From the NCBI GenBank assembly GCA_020746105.1, contig CM036618.1, forward strand, positions 122,871,280 to 122,935,279: a stretch of DNA of 64,000 nt. Direction: 5' to 3'. Shown in pieces: positions 37,700 through 51,900 of the stretch; within the stretch, counting starts at the first letter, position 1; each line of letters opens with the position of its first letter. Source of the DNA: Trogon surrucura (Eukaryota > Chordata > Aves > Trogoniformes > Trogonidae). A program made the translations under genes and the position numbers. Below the pieces are notes generated by a model, which had not been told where the DNA came from, did not search any database, and saw nothing but the letters and a program-made list of their open reading frames with translations.

Positions 37700-39881
37700 G
37701 GACATACATTGTATAAATTTGACCCAGATTTCAAAATATCAGATTTTAACACTTTAAGCACCACGTAAGTTGCAGTTGTAGGGGAGGTATAAATAGTAAA
37801 CACTAAAGGTCTCTTAAAATCAGACCACTTACCCACTGAAGTGATCCCCCTGACCTCCACAGTGCAAGCTGCCCACCACAGAAGACCAAATAAGGGTGGG
37901 AATCGCTTTCTATGCTCTGTTGAAATATTTTTGACCATCTGTAGTAGCTAAAGCACACAATTCTGGTCTGCAAGACTTCTTGGGTCCCTGATGAGATGTA
38001 AGAGATGCTTATCTCTGCTTCTACAGGTCAAGCATCTCATCGTGTTCAGTCACTCCATCTGCATCTACAGCCAAGTACGAAGTGAAGTCTCTCCTCCCTA
38101 GGCTGGTATTTCCCCACCTGTGTCAGAGAGGAATAAGTGACCCACCTGACAGTCTGCTGTCTGCCTAGCGAGTACACGAGGTGCAGGTGCAAGCAGTTTA
38201 CAGGAGCTGGCTGATTTCTGGAGGTGAGGCAATCCCTCAGCTAGTCTCACACCCCAATGCTCTCCTTGTGAAGTGACCACCACTCTGCATTGCCTCTTAA
38301 GTAGCTGTGAACTGCTGTGGTGCACCGGAGTGACCCTCAGAAACAAAATGCTCTTGCTAACTTGGCTTCAATCTGCTGTTAACAATCCTGACACCAATTT
38401 TAAAGCTGGTTCAGACCCTCTTTCTGTCACACATCACCGAGCAACAGTGCAGGACTAAGAACTTCTCATCAGGTGGATTGACAGACTCATCTTTCAAAGA
38501 AACGCATCTTTCTTCTCTTTCTCCTTCCTTTGTTGAGACCCAAAGTAAAACCTATCAAGTTTATCCTTCACTGATTAAGAGAATGTCCATACATAGGAAT
38601 CCCACCTACAAAACTTAATGAAAGGTTTGTCTGTCTTCCTTAATGACAGTCATGTGAAATGAATATACTCCAATTACTACATCAAAGATACTCAAAACAG
38701 TGTTCTCTAAACTCTCTTTTCTATTATTGCACACAATTCACAAGAAAGTTTGATATTTAAATATATTCACTTATATCAAGTCATTCTTACCAAATTCACT
38801 ATCATTAAACCAGAAATATATTTAGTCCAAGTCCAATAAAGATAAAAACTACACTATGGTTTTAATACAAATGTGTTTTGATACATTTCACAAAAGTGTA
38901 TCAGATCAATACAAGTCCAAAATAACTGCAAGTACTTTGAAAGTTTTTCTCATCTCTGAGGTTTCAGAATGTATTCCAAATCTTGCACAATAGATATCAC
39001 CATAGCTACCTATGCACAGAAATAGAGCCAATATCTTGTTTAGAAACCCAAGCCATCGAGATGCCATTTTTGTACAAAGTCAGTGCGTGCAAAGCAAAAG
39101 GATGTTTCTTAAAAAATGACTCTCAGTAATCTGAACTGGTCTTAAGTTGGCCATCTGCTTGGTTAATAAGGTGGAATACTTCTGGAGTATAATAAAGTAT
39201 TAGACAAAAGAATCAGAAATGCTTTAGACAAAGATTCAGTCCTTGGGGAACAAAATCTGAGCCATCGACTGACTTGCAGGGCAGATCTTGCTTGGTACAT
39301 GCAGCAATATCAACCGATTCAGGTGCAACTAAAACCTGAGGGCTATTCTTCCCATAGAAATTCTCAGGGATAAAGGGATACCGTAAATCATACATCGAAC
39401 AGTCAATCCTGATTAACTCTCTCTGTGAAACACTCATTCCATAACAACAATTGCTTTTCCCAAAATAGCTTAATCCAATTCCATGCTGGAAGTAAGAACA
39501 TCAATATATCAAGTTTACCAAGAATAGGCTATAAGAATAGCAAAGGTACTTCTCTTTCTATGATGTAAAACTTTCGGGGAAGAGAGAGTATGTGCCTGCA
39601 TAAAACATACTATTCTTTGGTAAAGAGATAAGCAAATCTATACCTGTACAAATGATATTTAAATTTGGAAAGGACTGTGTCAATACACGTTTCCAAATGC
39701 AATTCTAACTCTGAGTTCTGAAAACGTGGAGTGACTTCAGAGATGTCAAGATCACTTTCTACAGTAACCACAGTGCAAGACATGGGATATTTAAAACCAT
39801 AAAATGTTATTGTTCAGTATTTTTATAATACAGACAACAAAAACAAAAAAGAAAAAAGTTTAATACTATGTCAGCAGCTGG

Positions 39882-39970
39882 GTCAATGGGACAGAACACA
39901 TAATTAGAAAGTCCACAGATGACACCAAAGTGGAGGGAGTAGCTGATGTGCTGGAGAGCAAGGCTGATAT
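39882..39970 (+). mobile_element. CR1 LINE internal fragment (ORF2 region)
   Basis: GGTCAATGGGACAGAACACA and then AGATGACACCAAAGTGGAGG, GAGTAGCTGATGTGCTGGAG match the CR1 reverse-transcriptase stretch encoding the ADDTKLGGVAD-like motif. The match stops abruptly at about 39970, next to GTCCCTTCC, which may be a remnant of the CR1 3' end joined by an internal deletion. Identification is from the remembered consensus. Confidence 0.6.
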
Positions 39971-42900
39971 GTCCCTTCCACCTTCCACCCTTCAGTTTTC
40001 TACATCACCATGATTTCTGTACCAGATGTGGTCACCTGTGCTGCAAGAATTTACTGGAGACAACACCATAAACCTACTGATATTCAGCACCAGCTTTGCT
40101 GAAGCTGTTCTCTCTCCTTACAGTACAAAAGCAGACTGGCTTCTGGGAGAAAAGAGAGGGATATACCCAAATGATGTCAACTTCAATGCCGTATTTGGGG
40201 AAAACAGGATTTTACATAAAATACAAAAGGAACGAATTGTACATGCTAAGGAAAAGCCTGGGGACAAAAATAGGGCCATCTCATTCCTCTTTTTCTGACC
40301 TCTCTCAGAGTTCAAATGGTCCAAATACAGCTTTCCTGAGTCTCTCATGCTCTCATGACAGAATATTAAGCAAATATTCAGCCTGAATATTTGTCTAGTT
40401 CTTCTTCTTAATGTCTGTACTTCTCAGATATTTTTTTTTTAGGATCATGGTATTTAAGTTTTAAATTGGTTGAAAGACTGTGTGTTTCAACAAAAAATAA
40501 CTGACAGTATAAACCATCTAATCAGACCAGAAGTGGTATTTGTCAATCCTTTTGGATGTGCCTGTGATTAACATGACAGTACTTTATATCTCACAGTGTA
40601 AATCTTAATTTAAATGACAATTTAAAAAGGTGAAAATATCTAGAAGATACAACCATGCACAATCTTCCCTCTAGATGTTTTCTAACTCATGACCATTTTT
40701 ATCCATTTTTATTAGCTGCAGATGGTTCATTATTTTAAAAATGACCTTTAAGCATACACATTTCCTTTCACTGCTTTTCCTTTCTCAAAATACTTTGAGA
40801 TTTTCTTCAATGTAATTTTATAGAAAGACAAAGAGAGATAGAAACTTCTCTCATTTTCATGTTACTTTTGTTAACTCATTTTCTTTGGTCTGTATGAGGC
40901 TATTTGAACTACAAAAAGTCTTAGAATGAAATGATTTCTACAGCAGGTTGCACAGCACGTAAGGGCAGGAATAGCTGGATCAGCAGCTTATTTTTCACTT
41001 ATCTATAAATCTTGTACGCACCGTTCTTCCAATTCTGAATTAAGAGTTATTTTAACAGGGTTACTTCAGAGGTTGAGGTACAATCAGTTATTCATTTATA
41101 CATCATTTCTAAAAATCTAAGATGCTTGGAGTGAGCTGAATGAGAGGTACTGCATGAATGCCCACTATGTTTTTTGGAGTGCTCCATAAGGGCTGGAGTA
41201 CGATCGTTCGCATTTTAATGCGTCTTTTTAGCTGTTGGAAGGACGTTCATCCAGACGGTCTGTAATGCTGGATGCACTAACTACTCACCCTGTACAAAAA
41301 TAACAGATGAAACACAAAAAGTTATAATTGAAAACATCTGACTAACAAGCTGTTTATTATTGCAATTTCAGACACACTCATCAGGACAAAAAAAAAAAGA
41401 ACATAAAAAGATATATCCTGTTTGTCCACGCTACTATTACTTTGTTCTATCTTACCTGTTCTTGAGATACATTTTGCTATAATTTTTGTTTTTAATTACA
41501 AAGTCATATGGGATGCTTACTGCTAAAAGTTTCATTTTACCTGATTGCAATTATTGCAAACACTCAGTATTCCATTACCTGTAAGTATCTAATTCCAGGA
41601 AACTCTTTTGCAGTATAGCAAAACAAAAAAAAATATAATCCAGTGATGATGTAGCACCAGTCATAATTTTTTTCCCCCTTGGACTGTATCAGATACTCAG
41701 ATCCTGCAAATCAGAACATGAGCTTACAACAGACTCTTAATGGTACATCTATTTAAGTACTGATTGCCTATGACAGGTTCTTGCGCACTGTCACTTGTCA
41801 CAGAAACCTTCACTATATTTTAATACATATCAGTAACAATATCTCAGAAGTAGAAATATATTTAGACTCTTGACATTCAAAAATTGGTGCAAAATTAGCC
41901 AGCACAGATGAACTTGTTTCCTGCAGTTCTCAACAGAGCTGGCCCTGCTCATGGCGACTGCTCAGCTCAACAGGAATCAGAGCCTGGGTACCACAAAGAC
42001 AAGGGGAGCACTCATTAGCTCATTAACTTGGACTCTAAAAACACAACTACAATCATAAAATCAGCTAAAAAAAAACACATGGCAAAATCATATAGCAGAT
42101 GCCCCTGCTTCGGATGAGAAAGTTAAGAGAGAGGAAGTAATGCATAATCGAAACAGATTATTTAAGATTGCTTTTTAAAAGTTGGTCGTCTTCAATTTAC
42201 TCAAGAGAGGATGATCTTTTCTAAGTACATTTTAAATTTTTTTAATAAATATCTAACAGCAAAAGGCCAGAAACACTCCTGCTTTAGAAGACAACATGAC
42301 TACTGGAAAAAAAAAAGAAGTAAAATCTACAAGGAGTATGAGTAAGAAACTACAAATACCTTTTTTTTGGCTGAGGAGAGAGAGAAAACAATGAATAAAT
42401 GCAGAAACTGGATTTGGTTGGTTGTATGACAGATTAATTTCACTACTGTTAAAGTATAGGAAATCTGTTCAGTCATTGCTAGGAAAAAAACATCCAAACA
42501 CTACTGTCTTCGATAAGCAGCTGCAGAGAGAAGGAACTCCTCAAGGGATGACACAGAGATTATTTTAAGCAGTTGTTTTTGTACTCTATGGTTTTGAGAA
42601 ATAATTGATGAAGAGGATATAAAAAGGTTGGCTGAATTGATTTGAGATCAGACTTGAAGAAGAACATAACACATCAACTTGGAGAACAGTCCTGACGAAA
42701 ATTCAGAGTACTACATTCTTGTGAGCAGTCAAACAATGTGAGAATAACAAGGTAAGGATGATGGAAAATCACTGCAAGAAGAAAGTGATGGAAATGGTCC
42801 CAAAAGAAAATGGACCATATGACATGAGGTCCACATGTAGAAAAATCCAGATGCAGACATCTGATGCGGTGAGCAACTCTGTGCATCTGAATTATTCGCA

Positions 42901-45540
42901 TGCGTTATTCACTCAAAAATACATGCCTCTGCCTAGAGGTGTGCAGATATGGAGTATTAAGACAACTACATTTAGAAGTAGCACCAGCAGTAACTCCCAA
43001 CTTGGTCCTTACGGCTTCTTCATCTCTATTAGTTTTTCTTATAGTCCACAGAAAATCCAAGAGGAGCAATAGTTCTTCAGTTAAAATCACAAGTGCATTC
43101 TTGATATCCATCAAAGGCTGTTTCCCTCAGCAGAAATAATGAAACGGCACCTTGAGAAAGTATGAGGAGCCAAATGATATTTGCCAGCTCAAAACCTCAC
43201 ACCATTTCGTGAGCTTTGAAATCCCTTGTCTAAGTCCCAATACCAGCTAATGCACTGAAATTAAGAGATAATAAATTCTGCATTAACTCACATCCGTAAC
43301 AACTCTCCTCAATTCAAAAAGGTTAACCTTTGAATTCCAGTTGGCAAAGGAAGTTTAACAGTCATTATTCTTAAACATGCCTTGTACAAACTGTTGCAGC
43401 TTGCAAAGAATTCAATTTCTTACATTTAGAAGGTGGATCAGCACTTCCCTTCCTAATATCACTTGCTAAGTGCCAGAGAGACTTCCAGTTATCCAAGAAT
43501 TTAATGAACTACATCCAACAATTTAAGGCTGTTTCATTTAGATAAGAGGCTTTCCAACTTAAAGGATAAAACAGCCTTCAAGGCAGTGGAAAATAAAACA
43601 CATTTCAATACGTATAAACTACCCAAGAAGTTAGTTAATTCTAAAAAAATCCCATTTTAGCTGGGGAAAGTGGAGTAAATAGGCTTGGCACATAGGCTGC
43701 AGACCAGAAGAGCACACGGAGGCCTGGAAAGTCCTGCAGAAACTCCAGGCCATGCTTTGTGCTCCCTGCTTCACTGTATTTCCCAGGGATCCCCAGTGGG
43801 GTATTTGGCCGAGCAAAACTATGCACTCCAGGCTTTGACCAAAATATTTCTGAAAGGTTATGGAGTCCAATGCTTTTTGAAAAGGGAATTAAAAATATTT
43901 TGTGCACAGGGGATTATGGCATTGAGGGTACACTTTATCCAGTTGGATCCTTTCCAACATATCCTTGGAAAAACAAATAGTTATAATGCACACAATTTGG
44001 AAAGGAATATTCTGCAAATAAGACAATATCCTACATGTCTCTTCCCCAAAACAACAGTATTTGACACTATGGGTTTGCATAAAGATTTATCTTAAGTGGA
44101 CACTACATGCAACAGAGAATTTAATAGCTCCTCTAAAATATCTCTCTTGTTGAAGCTAGATTTTCAGCTATTTTAAAAAAGCAGCCTAGTGCTTAAGCAG
44201 TAATTTTGTTTATTTATTCTTTTCATTCAGCCTAATCAAATCAAACTGTGTAAAGCATTTGCCCACAGAAAACATTCATGAGAGGCAAATGGTCCTTCTG
44301 ACATGACGAACCAGTGAAATGTAGCATCCGACCACACTTGCTCACAAAACAAATGCTAGTCTGTAGACAATTGAACATTTAAACATATCAAATCATGTAT
44401 GAAGTGGCCTTTACTCTGGAAGACCTCTGCATTCCTGAAATACTCTTTTGTCTCTCCAGCTAAGGTGGGGAGCTGCTGTATTTGCAGTGCAAAGCCCACT
44501 TCAGCAGCGATCAACAGCTAGCAAGGAGCAGCAGAAAGAAAGATGAGCTGGAAGCGCAGCAAATGTAGGAAGATGGATGAAGTCAGGGTTTAGTCTAAAG
44601 CTGAAGGGATTTAAGGGTTTTGCATCAGACTGTCAGGGAATGAGGTGCACCGTTAAATCCCCGATGCTGCAACTTGCTAAAGCTGGTTTACCAGAAATGC
44701 ACACATTGCTCTGCAACAGGCTGCAGGAACGAGCAAAGACAACTTGACCCTGACCTCCAACAGTAATCATAATTCAGCTCTACCACACAGCTCTGATGTT
44801 TTACAGCACACAATATTATAATGTGTTCATATTTTGCATTTCTTGAGGTTTTTTTTTCTCCTCCTTTTCTCCCTATCCTTTAACAGGAATAAGGAAACAA
44901 ACACAAAACCTGGACATCTCTTGGGAGAACAGAGGTCAAAAATACTGAATTTCAGTGTCTTTGTTTCCTCCCTCTGTAAACTGAGTTTTTCTCTCTTTTG
45001 CTTCTCTTGAAGTCTACCAAATTTCATTTTTCTTATATTCTCATCAACAGCTCTTGCCTCACTGCAAGTGTTAACGCAGCAGAGCTTCTTTTTTTTCTGT
45101 AAATCATTTTTAGAAAGAAAAATAAATCTATGCTTCATACTTACACGTCTAAACAGACTCTGAAGTGATGAAGCATATAACCTCATTGCATTAATAGGAA
45201 CAGAGTTAAAACTTTCCCTTTCTTACATGATTATGTAGCTGAGGATGCTACTTGGAAAAGCCAGAAGAATCCGTCACCATATGGGCTTCCAGTAAGAGTA
45301 TATCTTGCAGTAGGAAATGGTGCAATACCGTTTATGTATTTATACCTCCTGGAGTTTAAAAGTATCAAGATGCATCTGGCCAATAATTCTGCCAGCACAG
45401 CAGTGCTTCCCACTGACCACATCAGAGGTCCCCTCGTCGCGCAAGACGATTGGGAGGGGACTCTGCAGTTTAGCCATTCCTCACCGAGCAACTGGGAGGG
45501 TGTGTAATTTCATATGCATATATGTATATATCTCTCTATA

Positions 45541-45612
45541 TTTACATATATCTATACATCTGTGTTTACATGTATCTATGCATCTGTGTATATATATCTG
45601 TACATATCTATA
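45541..45612. repeat. 24-bp tandem repeat, AT-rich
   Basis: The unit TTTACATATATCTATACATC plus TGTG (45541-45564) is followed by a second copy with two A-to-G changes (45565-45588) and a third, more diverged copy. Upstream (45511-45540) is related TATATG/TATCTC simple sequence. A minisatellite-like array. Confidence 0.9.
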
Positions 45613-46144
45613 TATTTTTATTTCTCTATTCCCTCCTCCTACAGTGCAGCCATTTCTTCCAGTGTTGTCACTGTTTTTTTTCCTCTCTGGTGGTGGAGGC
45701 GTTACTATATTATTTTTCTTTCTAGACTTCAGTGTATAACATCTCCAAAGCCAACACAGCGGTGACATCTGTATGCTTCTGCTTCAGCAGAAGTAACATG
45801 TCTTAAGTCTGCTAAACATTTAAATGCCCTCTGAAGATTTATGGAGGTGGTGACAATTTCCATTTTGTGGAGATGTATGTGACTGCTGAATGCAGTGTAT
45901 ATAGAAAACTCTGGAGCAAATGCTCTGCTGGTGTGAAATAATGGCATCTGTTTGACCCAGGTCCAGACCTCCCATCACTTCAATATTGAATTGCACACTT
46001 GAATTGCTCTGGTCTAGCCTTATTATTGTATATAAATAGACCCTAAGAGCTACTGTGGCACACATTGCAATGTATATGCAATATACAGTATTGCCCCTGC
46101 TGTTCTGCAGCATGTAAGAAAATGCTTCACGTTTTGTTGTTTTC

Positions 46145-46158
46145 TTTTTTTTTTTTTT
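46145..46158. repeat. Poly-T tract (T14)
   Basis: Fourteen consecutive T with no retroelement body attached that I can identify. Confidence 0.85.
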
Positions 46159-46654
46159 ACAACTACAAAAAGTCTCTGGAAGCTTTCTGTATTTTCTGTT
46201 ACATCTAACTTTTCAGGAAGGACTTATTATAGAAAACTGACTCCCAACAGTACTTTGAAAAAATACTCTCAAACTGTGAAATCGGACCTTTACAGCAGCC
46301 TTGCTAACAAGGTTACCTGGGACGACTGTTGCTCCCAGCCACTAACACATGCAAAAGGGGTGACTTATCCCATGAACAAAACAAACCTCCTACAGATAAA
46401 AATCTCCTGTGTGATAGATTAATATTATAAATAGAGATATCAATAGTGCCTAGAGTCAGCCTGAAAAATTATTAATTAACGACTCCCTAAATAACAGTAA
46501 GACAAGGCCATGCTGACACCTACCTGAGACTACAGAGCATGAGCAATACAGGGTCAAAGTCATCCAGGGACTGTTTTTTTTCCCCTTTTTCTGTATTTTC
46601 TATACCATTTAGATACCTAAACAGGTAAGGGTTTGCTTTATTTGTTTCCTTGGC

Positions 46655-46672
46655 TTTTTTTTTTTTTTTTTT
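46655..46672. repeat. Poly-T tract (T18)
   Basis: Eighteen consecutive T, the longest homopolymer in the window, preceded by a T-rich stretch. Confidence 0.9.
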
Positions 46673-48966
46673 GAAAGAAAGGACCTAAATTAATGTCTTT
46701 GGCAATCTGGTATCCTTTGAGAACATTGTATTTTATTTGTATTTATATTCACATAATAAATACATAATTTATATTGGCAACATGATCTGTTTTTAACCTT
46801 TATACAGGTAGTGGTGCTTGTGGTATCTGCCCCTTTCTGTGGCTGGTTAAAAGCAGCTACTCACTGTGTAAGCATAAATAACAGGGAGTACATTCTCAGT
46901 AAATTTCTAAACATCTATTTTGATTTTGTTTTTAATCCTGTCTCATAACTAAGCTACTAGAAGAAGGGAGCAATGATATTTTTTGAAAGAGGACTAAGCG
47001 TAGCATTGGGAAACGTACTATTTGAGCAGGAAAAAAGTACAGCCTTACACCTTCCCTTGGAAAAATACTGTGCCCGATAAAACAAATGGTGAATGGAAGT
47101 ATGCTTGAGCAAAGTTCTGGGCAGAATTCCCAGAAGAAATTTATTTTTGGCTTATCAAGGTTCTAGTCTCTTTTTTAAACCAGGCTACTCAATAGGTGTA
47201 AATCTCCTGAATAGTACAAACTCACTATAGAGCAAGAGAAACTTTTAGACTACAGTGGATGTCGTCTACCCACATACCTGACCTGCTGAGTCCTTTAACT
47301 GCAATTCTAATAAGATACTACAGCTGCTTGTCCAAGATCAGAAATCATACTAACATTTCAAATGTCTTCAAAAAAAATTAAAAAACCACAACCAACGAAT
47401 CAACCCAAAAAAACCAACCCCAATCTACCACCACTGGTAGGTGGTGAAATGTCAACTACCGAGAAATGTAAACTATAATGGAGAAAATTTGCATTACAGA
47501 AAGTTAGGACGGTTGACATAAACAAGCTCACTACTGCCTCCAAACCAGTTTGCTACAGCCTGCTATTTCGCTGTAACCTTTAGCAAACGCATCTTAATGC
47601 CGCAGATTTAGTTTCCTGATGTCCTTCATCATTTAGCACCATCAGGCAGGTTACAGCTTAATCTGATACAGCTTTTCTCTGCCAGCCCCCAAAAAAAAAA
47701 GGAATTTCCATGTTCTTCACTTTATCTTTGCTCAGCCTTCAAACTCTGGAAATTTGATCTTTATGGTTTTTGATACCGTGCCCGGGTTGTCATACTCTGA
47801 AAACAAGTGTATTGCAGAGAGTCTGATTCAGCTCTCTAAAGAGCAATTGCACACAATGCCAACGTTGCTCCTCATAGCAACTGCAGGATCACCTCTCCCT
47901 ACAATCTGTAAAGCTGCTCTATTGCCTCGTTGGATGGTCTCATGAAATAAACAGTGACATACAGAAAGAAATGCAGATCAAAATTAATAGTATGTTGGAA
48001 TAAATAAGAAAAAAATATATATTTTTAACACATACATCTCCTTCAAGAAAGCCCAACAGAACACTTGCAAACGGGCAGTCCACAGGAATCCAATATGATG
48101 TTTTTGAGAAGAGTATTGGGTCAGTTTTTGCCTCAGTGCCTGATTCTTTTCAAGCTGATTCAATCTTTATCTACTTCTATCTGCAAAACATGTCCAATGA
48201 TGCCCATGTCTTCTGTCAAGGGTCCTGTGATCTATAAGGCTACAAAGTGCTATCTAAGCTCTTGATTCATTTAGTACCTTCCAATGAAAAGCACCACTCT
48301 TCTTGACAGAACTAAAGTGCATAAGATCTAATAATATCCTCCTCCATCTTCCTGACAGTCCCTCTTCTCAAACTCTCTTTTCATTTCTTTGGATCTTACT
48401 CAGCCTGTATGAAGTTTGGTATAATAAACCAATCTACATCATTCTTCTTAGAAGTCAAGGAAAATCACGGCCCAATCCTTAGCTGTTGGCCATGCTTTCT
48501 CTAAGACTGTGAGGGGACTACTCATTCAACCTTGGCTAGGCACGTAATCCCAGAGAGGTTAACGTGGTTCTCCCAGAGCAGGTATTTAGTTTTATGGTAA
48601 CACTTGAATGCCCTCAACTCCCTGAACATCCCACTGGAGTCGGGACACTTAGCTCAGATCAGGCCCTTGCGGTGCTGTCCACAGAGACTCTGCACCTTCT
48701 TTCAGAAACCTGTAAATGTAACAGCAAGTTCATGCTCCAGTGAAAGAAATGAAATAGATGGGTAAGGAAAGCACAGAGCACAACACACGTCCTTGTTTTT
48801 TACTCTTGTCAACATGCAAGTCAGCACCTTCGAGATGAGCAAGCTGCTCAGGAAGGATGCTTGCTGAGTTCATGAACTCGGAAGAGAAACTAATGACCTG
48901 AACAGATGTCAGCTAATGTTGTGATAAGGAGAAAATCGAGATCTCGCACCTGAAAAAATAGGGATT

Positions 48967-48980
48967 AAAAAAAAAAAAAA
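48967..48980. repeat. Poly-A tract (A14)
   Basis: Fourteen consecutive A within AT-rich intron; no processed-transcript body seen upstream. Confidence 0.85.
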
Positions 48981-51900
48981 TACTTCCTTAGGCACACTGA
49001 CATGAGTTCTCTGCTACTTCTCTTGAGATCTCCTCCAAGATCCTCTCCTCGCAATGAAGTATGCTTAAGCGTTCCAAAGGAAAACAAATGCCTATCAGAA
49101 AACAAGTTCCTATTTCTTAAAAGCTCAGAGCAGCTCAATGTGCCTTTTCCCCTCCCACATTAAGTGTCAGCAGCAGTTGAGCAGATACCTGACCATAGAA
49201 TATTTTATTAAACCGACTGTCAGGCAGATTCTTTGGCCTTTGAAAAAAAAGACAGCCACACATAAAAAAAGGAAAAAAAAAAAAAAGAAAAGCGAATCAG
49301 GATGGACTTTTCTAGGTGGAGTTCTATGAAGATTGCATAAAAAAGCTTCCAAATACTAAATTAATGCATTAATGAAAGCACTATTCAAGTGGACAGGAGA
49401 TGCTGATACAACACACAAACATAGCCTAGTGACTGGCTGACCACCTGCGGTGTGAGCAGCCCACGCTGTGAACCACATCCACCTACCCTCTGGTTAATTT
49501 TTTTTGTCTAGACCCAAGTGAAATAAAACATTTACAAGATAATGCAGCAAAATTACAGAATAAAATGTGAATTTTAAGCTTTGCTCAAAAAGTAGATCAA
49601 TTATTACACTACCATCTGGCTCAACTATCAACGTACGTGCAGCATGCACTGAAGGTAAGCCCTGGGGCTCACCTTGTCCTCTCAATCCCCAAGCCATGAG
49701 GATGGAGGAGCTGCTGGAGCCCACCACAGCTCTCCCCTTGCCTACAGGATCAGTCTGCTTTCAAAGCAAGGATATGCTCTTAAATTTCACCTTGCAACTC
49801 TAGAGAACGTAGCTGCGGGATACTCATCTGTCCTACAAAACAGGCATGGCTTTAGGACACCACTTCTGGCGAGACCCAGGTGTTGCAGAGGCAACGGTGG
49901 TGCCATCCTACCCAGTGAGTGGGAAGGGCTATGTTCAGGACTTCAGGGTAACAACTCATGGACTATGAGAATAAAAGAGCATTTGGGATGAACTACGCTG
50001 GTACTCTTTCAGAAACGAAGTCGTACCATGGGGAACAAACTGTATCAACGCTTGCTTTTGTGAATAATCCCATTGATTCTAACATGAAAGTCTGGATGAG
50101 TAAGTCCCACATTCACATGACAACAAAGAAAAGCAGATGCCCTCAGAATACAGGAAGAGTTAGGTAGGTGTGGGCTGCTTTAATGTGATGTTCTTAAAAT
50201 ACAGCAGTCATGGGGTGATGGCTTCCCACTGACACAAGAGTAATTAGGCTGTACTGAATCAAGCCATCAAGAAGGAAAATGTTTGCCCCTTCCTCCTCTG
50301 GCTTTAATGGAGAGGACTCCTCTCATAATCTTCGGTGCGAGCTCTGTGGAAGCGGAAAATGAATACAAAATAAGGCAAGAGAGAAGTATTGTGAGTTGCA
50401 AGCCTATCCCTAAGTTTCTGGTCTAACTCTCATTCATGGTGGGTGCACATCTGGGCTGTAACTGGGCTGCCCAGTCCAGCAAGACACTGAAGCAGATGCT
50501 TCACCGAAGCACCTGAGTAGTCCCGTTAAAATCAGTGTACTGCTGAGTCAGCTGATGCCCAAAAATGTCACTTTGGGTTTGTGTTTTTTTTTTTTTTCTT
50601 TTTAAAGGATTTCAATTATATTTACACTTACTTTAAGAACTCTTTACATTCCCCATGTGACTTGAACAGGCTTTTATATAAAGAAAAGCAATTTTTTTTC
50701 TTATTTTAGTGTGCCTGTTTCTGACATACTTGTTTTTCAAAGGTGTGACATTTTAACAAGAGCTTATGAAAAAAGCAATTCTATTTAAAGAAGAGTATAC
50801 ATTTCTGTAAGAACTCTGATTTAAAAGAAGCCCTTAAAATCTTTGAAGAATTATATTGCCCAGGTACAAAATACTGAGACAACCAAGTATTTTTTCAGGC
50901 AGTAGAAGAAACTAATAGGTGGCTTTGATATTTATGAGACAATGTCACCTGCTTTTCCCTTTCCAAGCCTGATTTTAAATATTCAGATCTGAAAGCAGCA
51001 AGAAGCCTCTTCATGATTTTAGACACACAGAATGAAGTATTTTCTTAAAGAAACAGAAAGGTTTTGTATTAGTCAACCCACATGCTGTCTGGGAAGAAAG
51101 CAGTGGGAAAGGAGATGGGGAGGATGGCTCACACGCCTGAGACAGTTTTTCCAATTAAGATACTTCTCAAGTATAATATTTCAACAGATTTTTAACCTGA
51201 TTCAGATAAACCTGAGACCCAGACCTGCGCTCACCAGGAGTCTATTCTTGGAATAAACACAGGTCATTTTCTAGAATGAGAGAAATAATGTTCGAAAAAG
51301 ATTAATTGCTAGAGAAAAACTACTTTCTGCACTAAGATTCAAGAATTTGGCTAGCATGCTTTACGGACAGTAAAGGAATGCTATATATATAAGATTACTG
51401 TCAAGACACCAGTGAGTGTAAGCAATGCTCTCAGCAGCTTTTTCAAGTGTTGTGGGTCTGAATCTATGTCCCTAATTCACTCCGTGTTATGTCTCAATAC
51501 TGCAAGACACAAATATTAGCTCTGACTCCTTGGTAAAAATTGAGCTTAATAGGGCAGGATCTGTCTCCATGGATTTCTACTGACCCTCAGCTTTACCAAG
51601 GCTGTGTGGAAGCAAAGGGGAGCCCTTTCTCTCCAACCACCGCGGTTTCATCAGGGCTTTAGCACCTACCCTGAGCAGCAACTGCCACTCACCAACCTGA
51701 AAGTCTTTCCCAGCCTGTCTGGACCTTTTCTGCCCACTGTTCTTTCTGCATCCCTATTTCTTGGCTTACGCTTTGGTATCTCATGTGGTCAGCTTACTAC
51801 ATATACATATATTTAGGCTTTTGTATTGCTGACTTCATGCTTCTGTATTTTAACTGATACTACCCATATATTCAGGGAAACCTGTAAAGGGAAAATCCAG

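Noticed and set aside
39213..39437. A 74-codon minus-strand ORF with protein-like composition
   Set aside because: No recognisable domain, no convincing splice sites, and the length is ordinary for chance.
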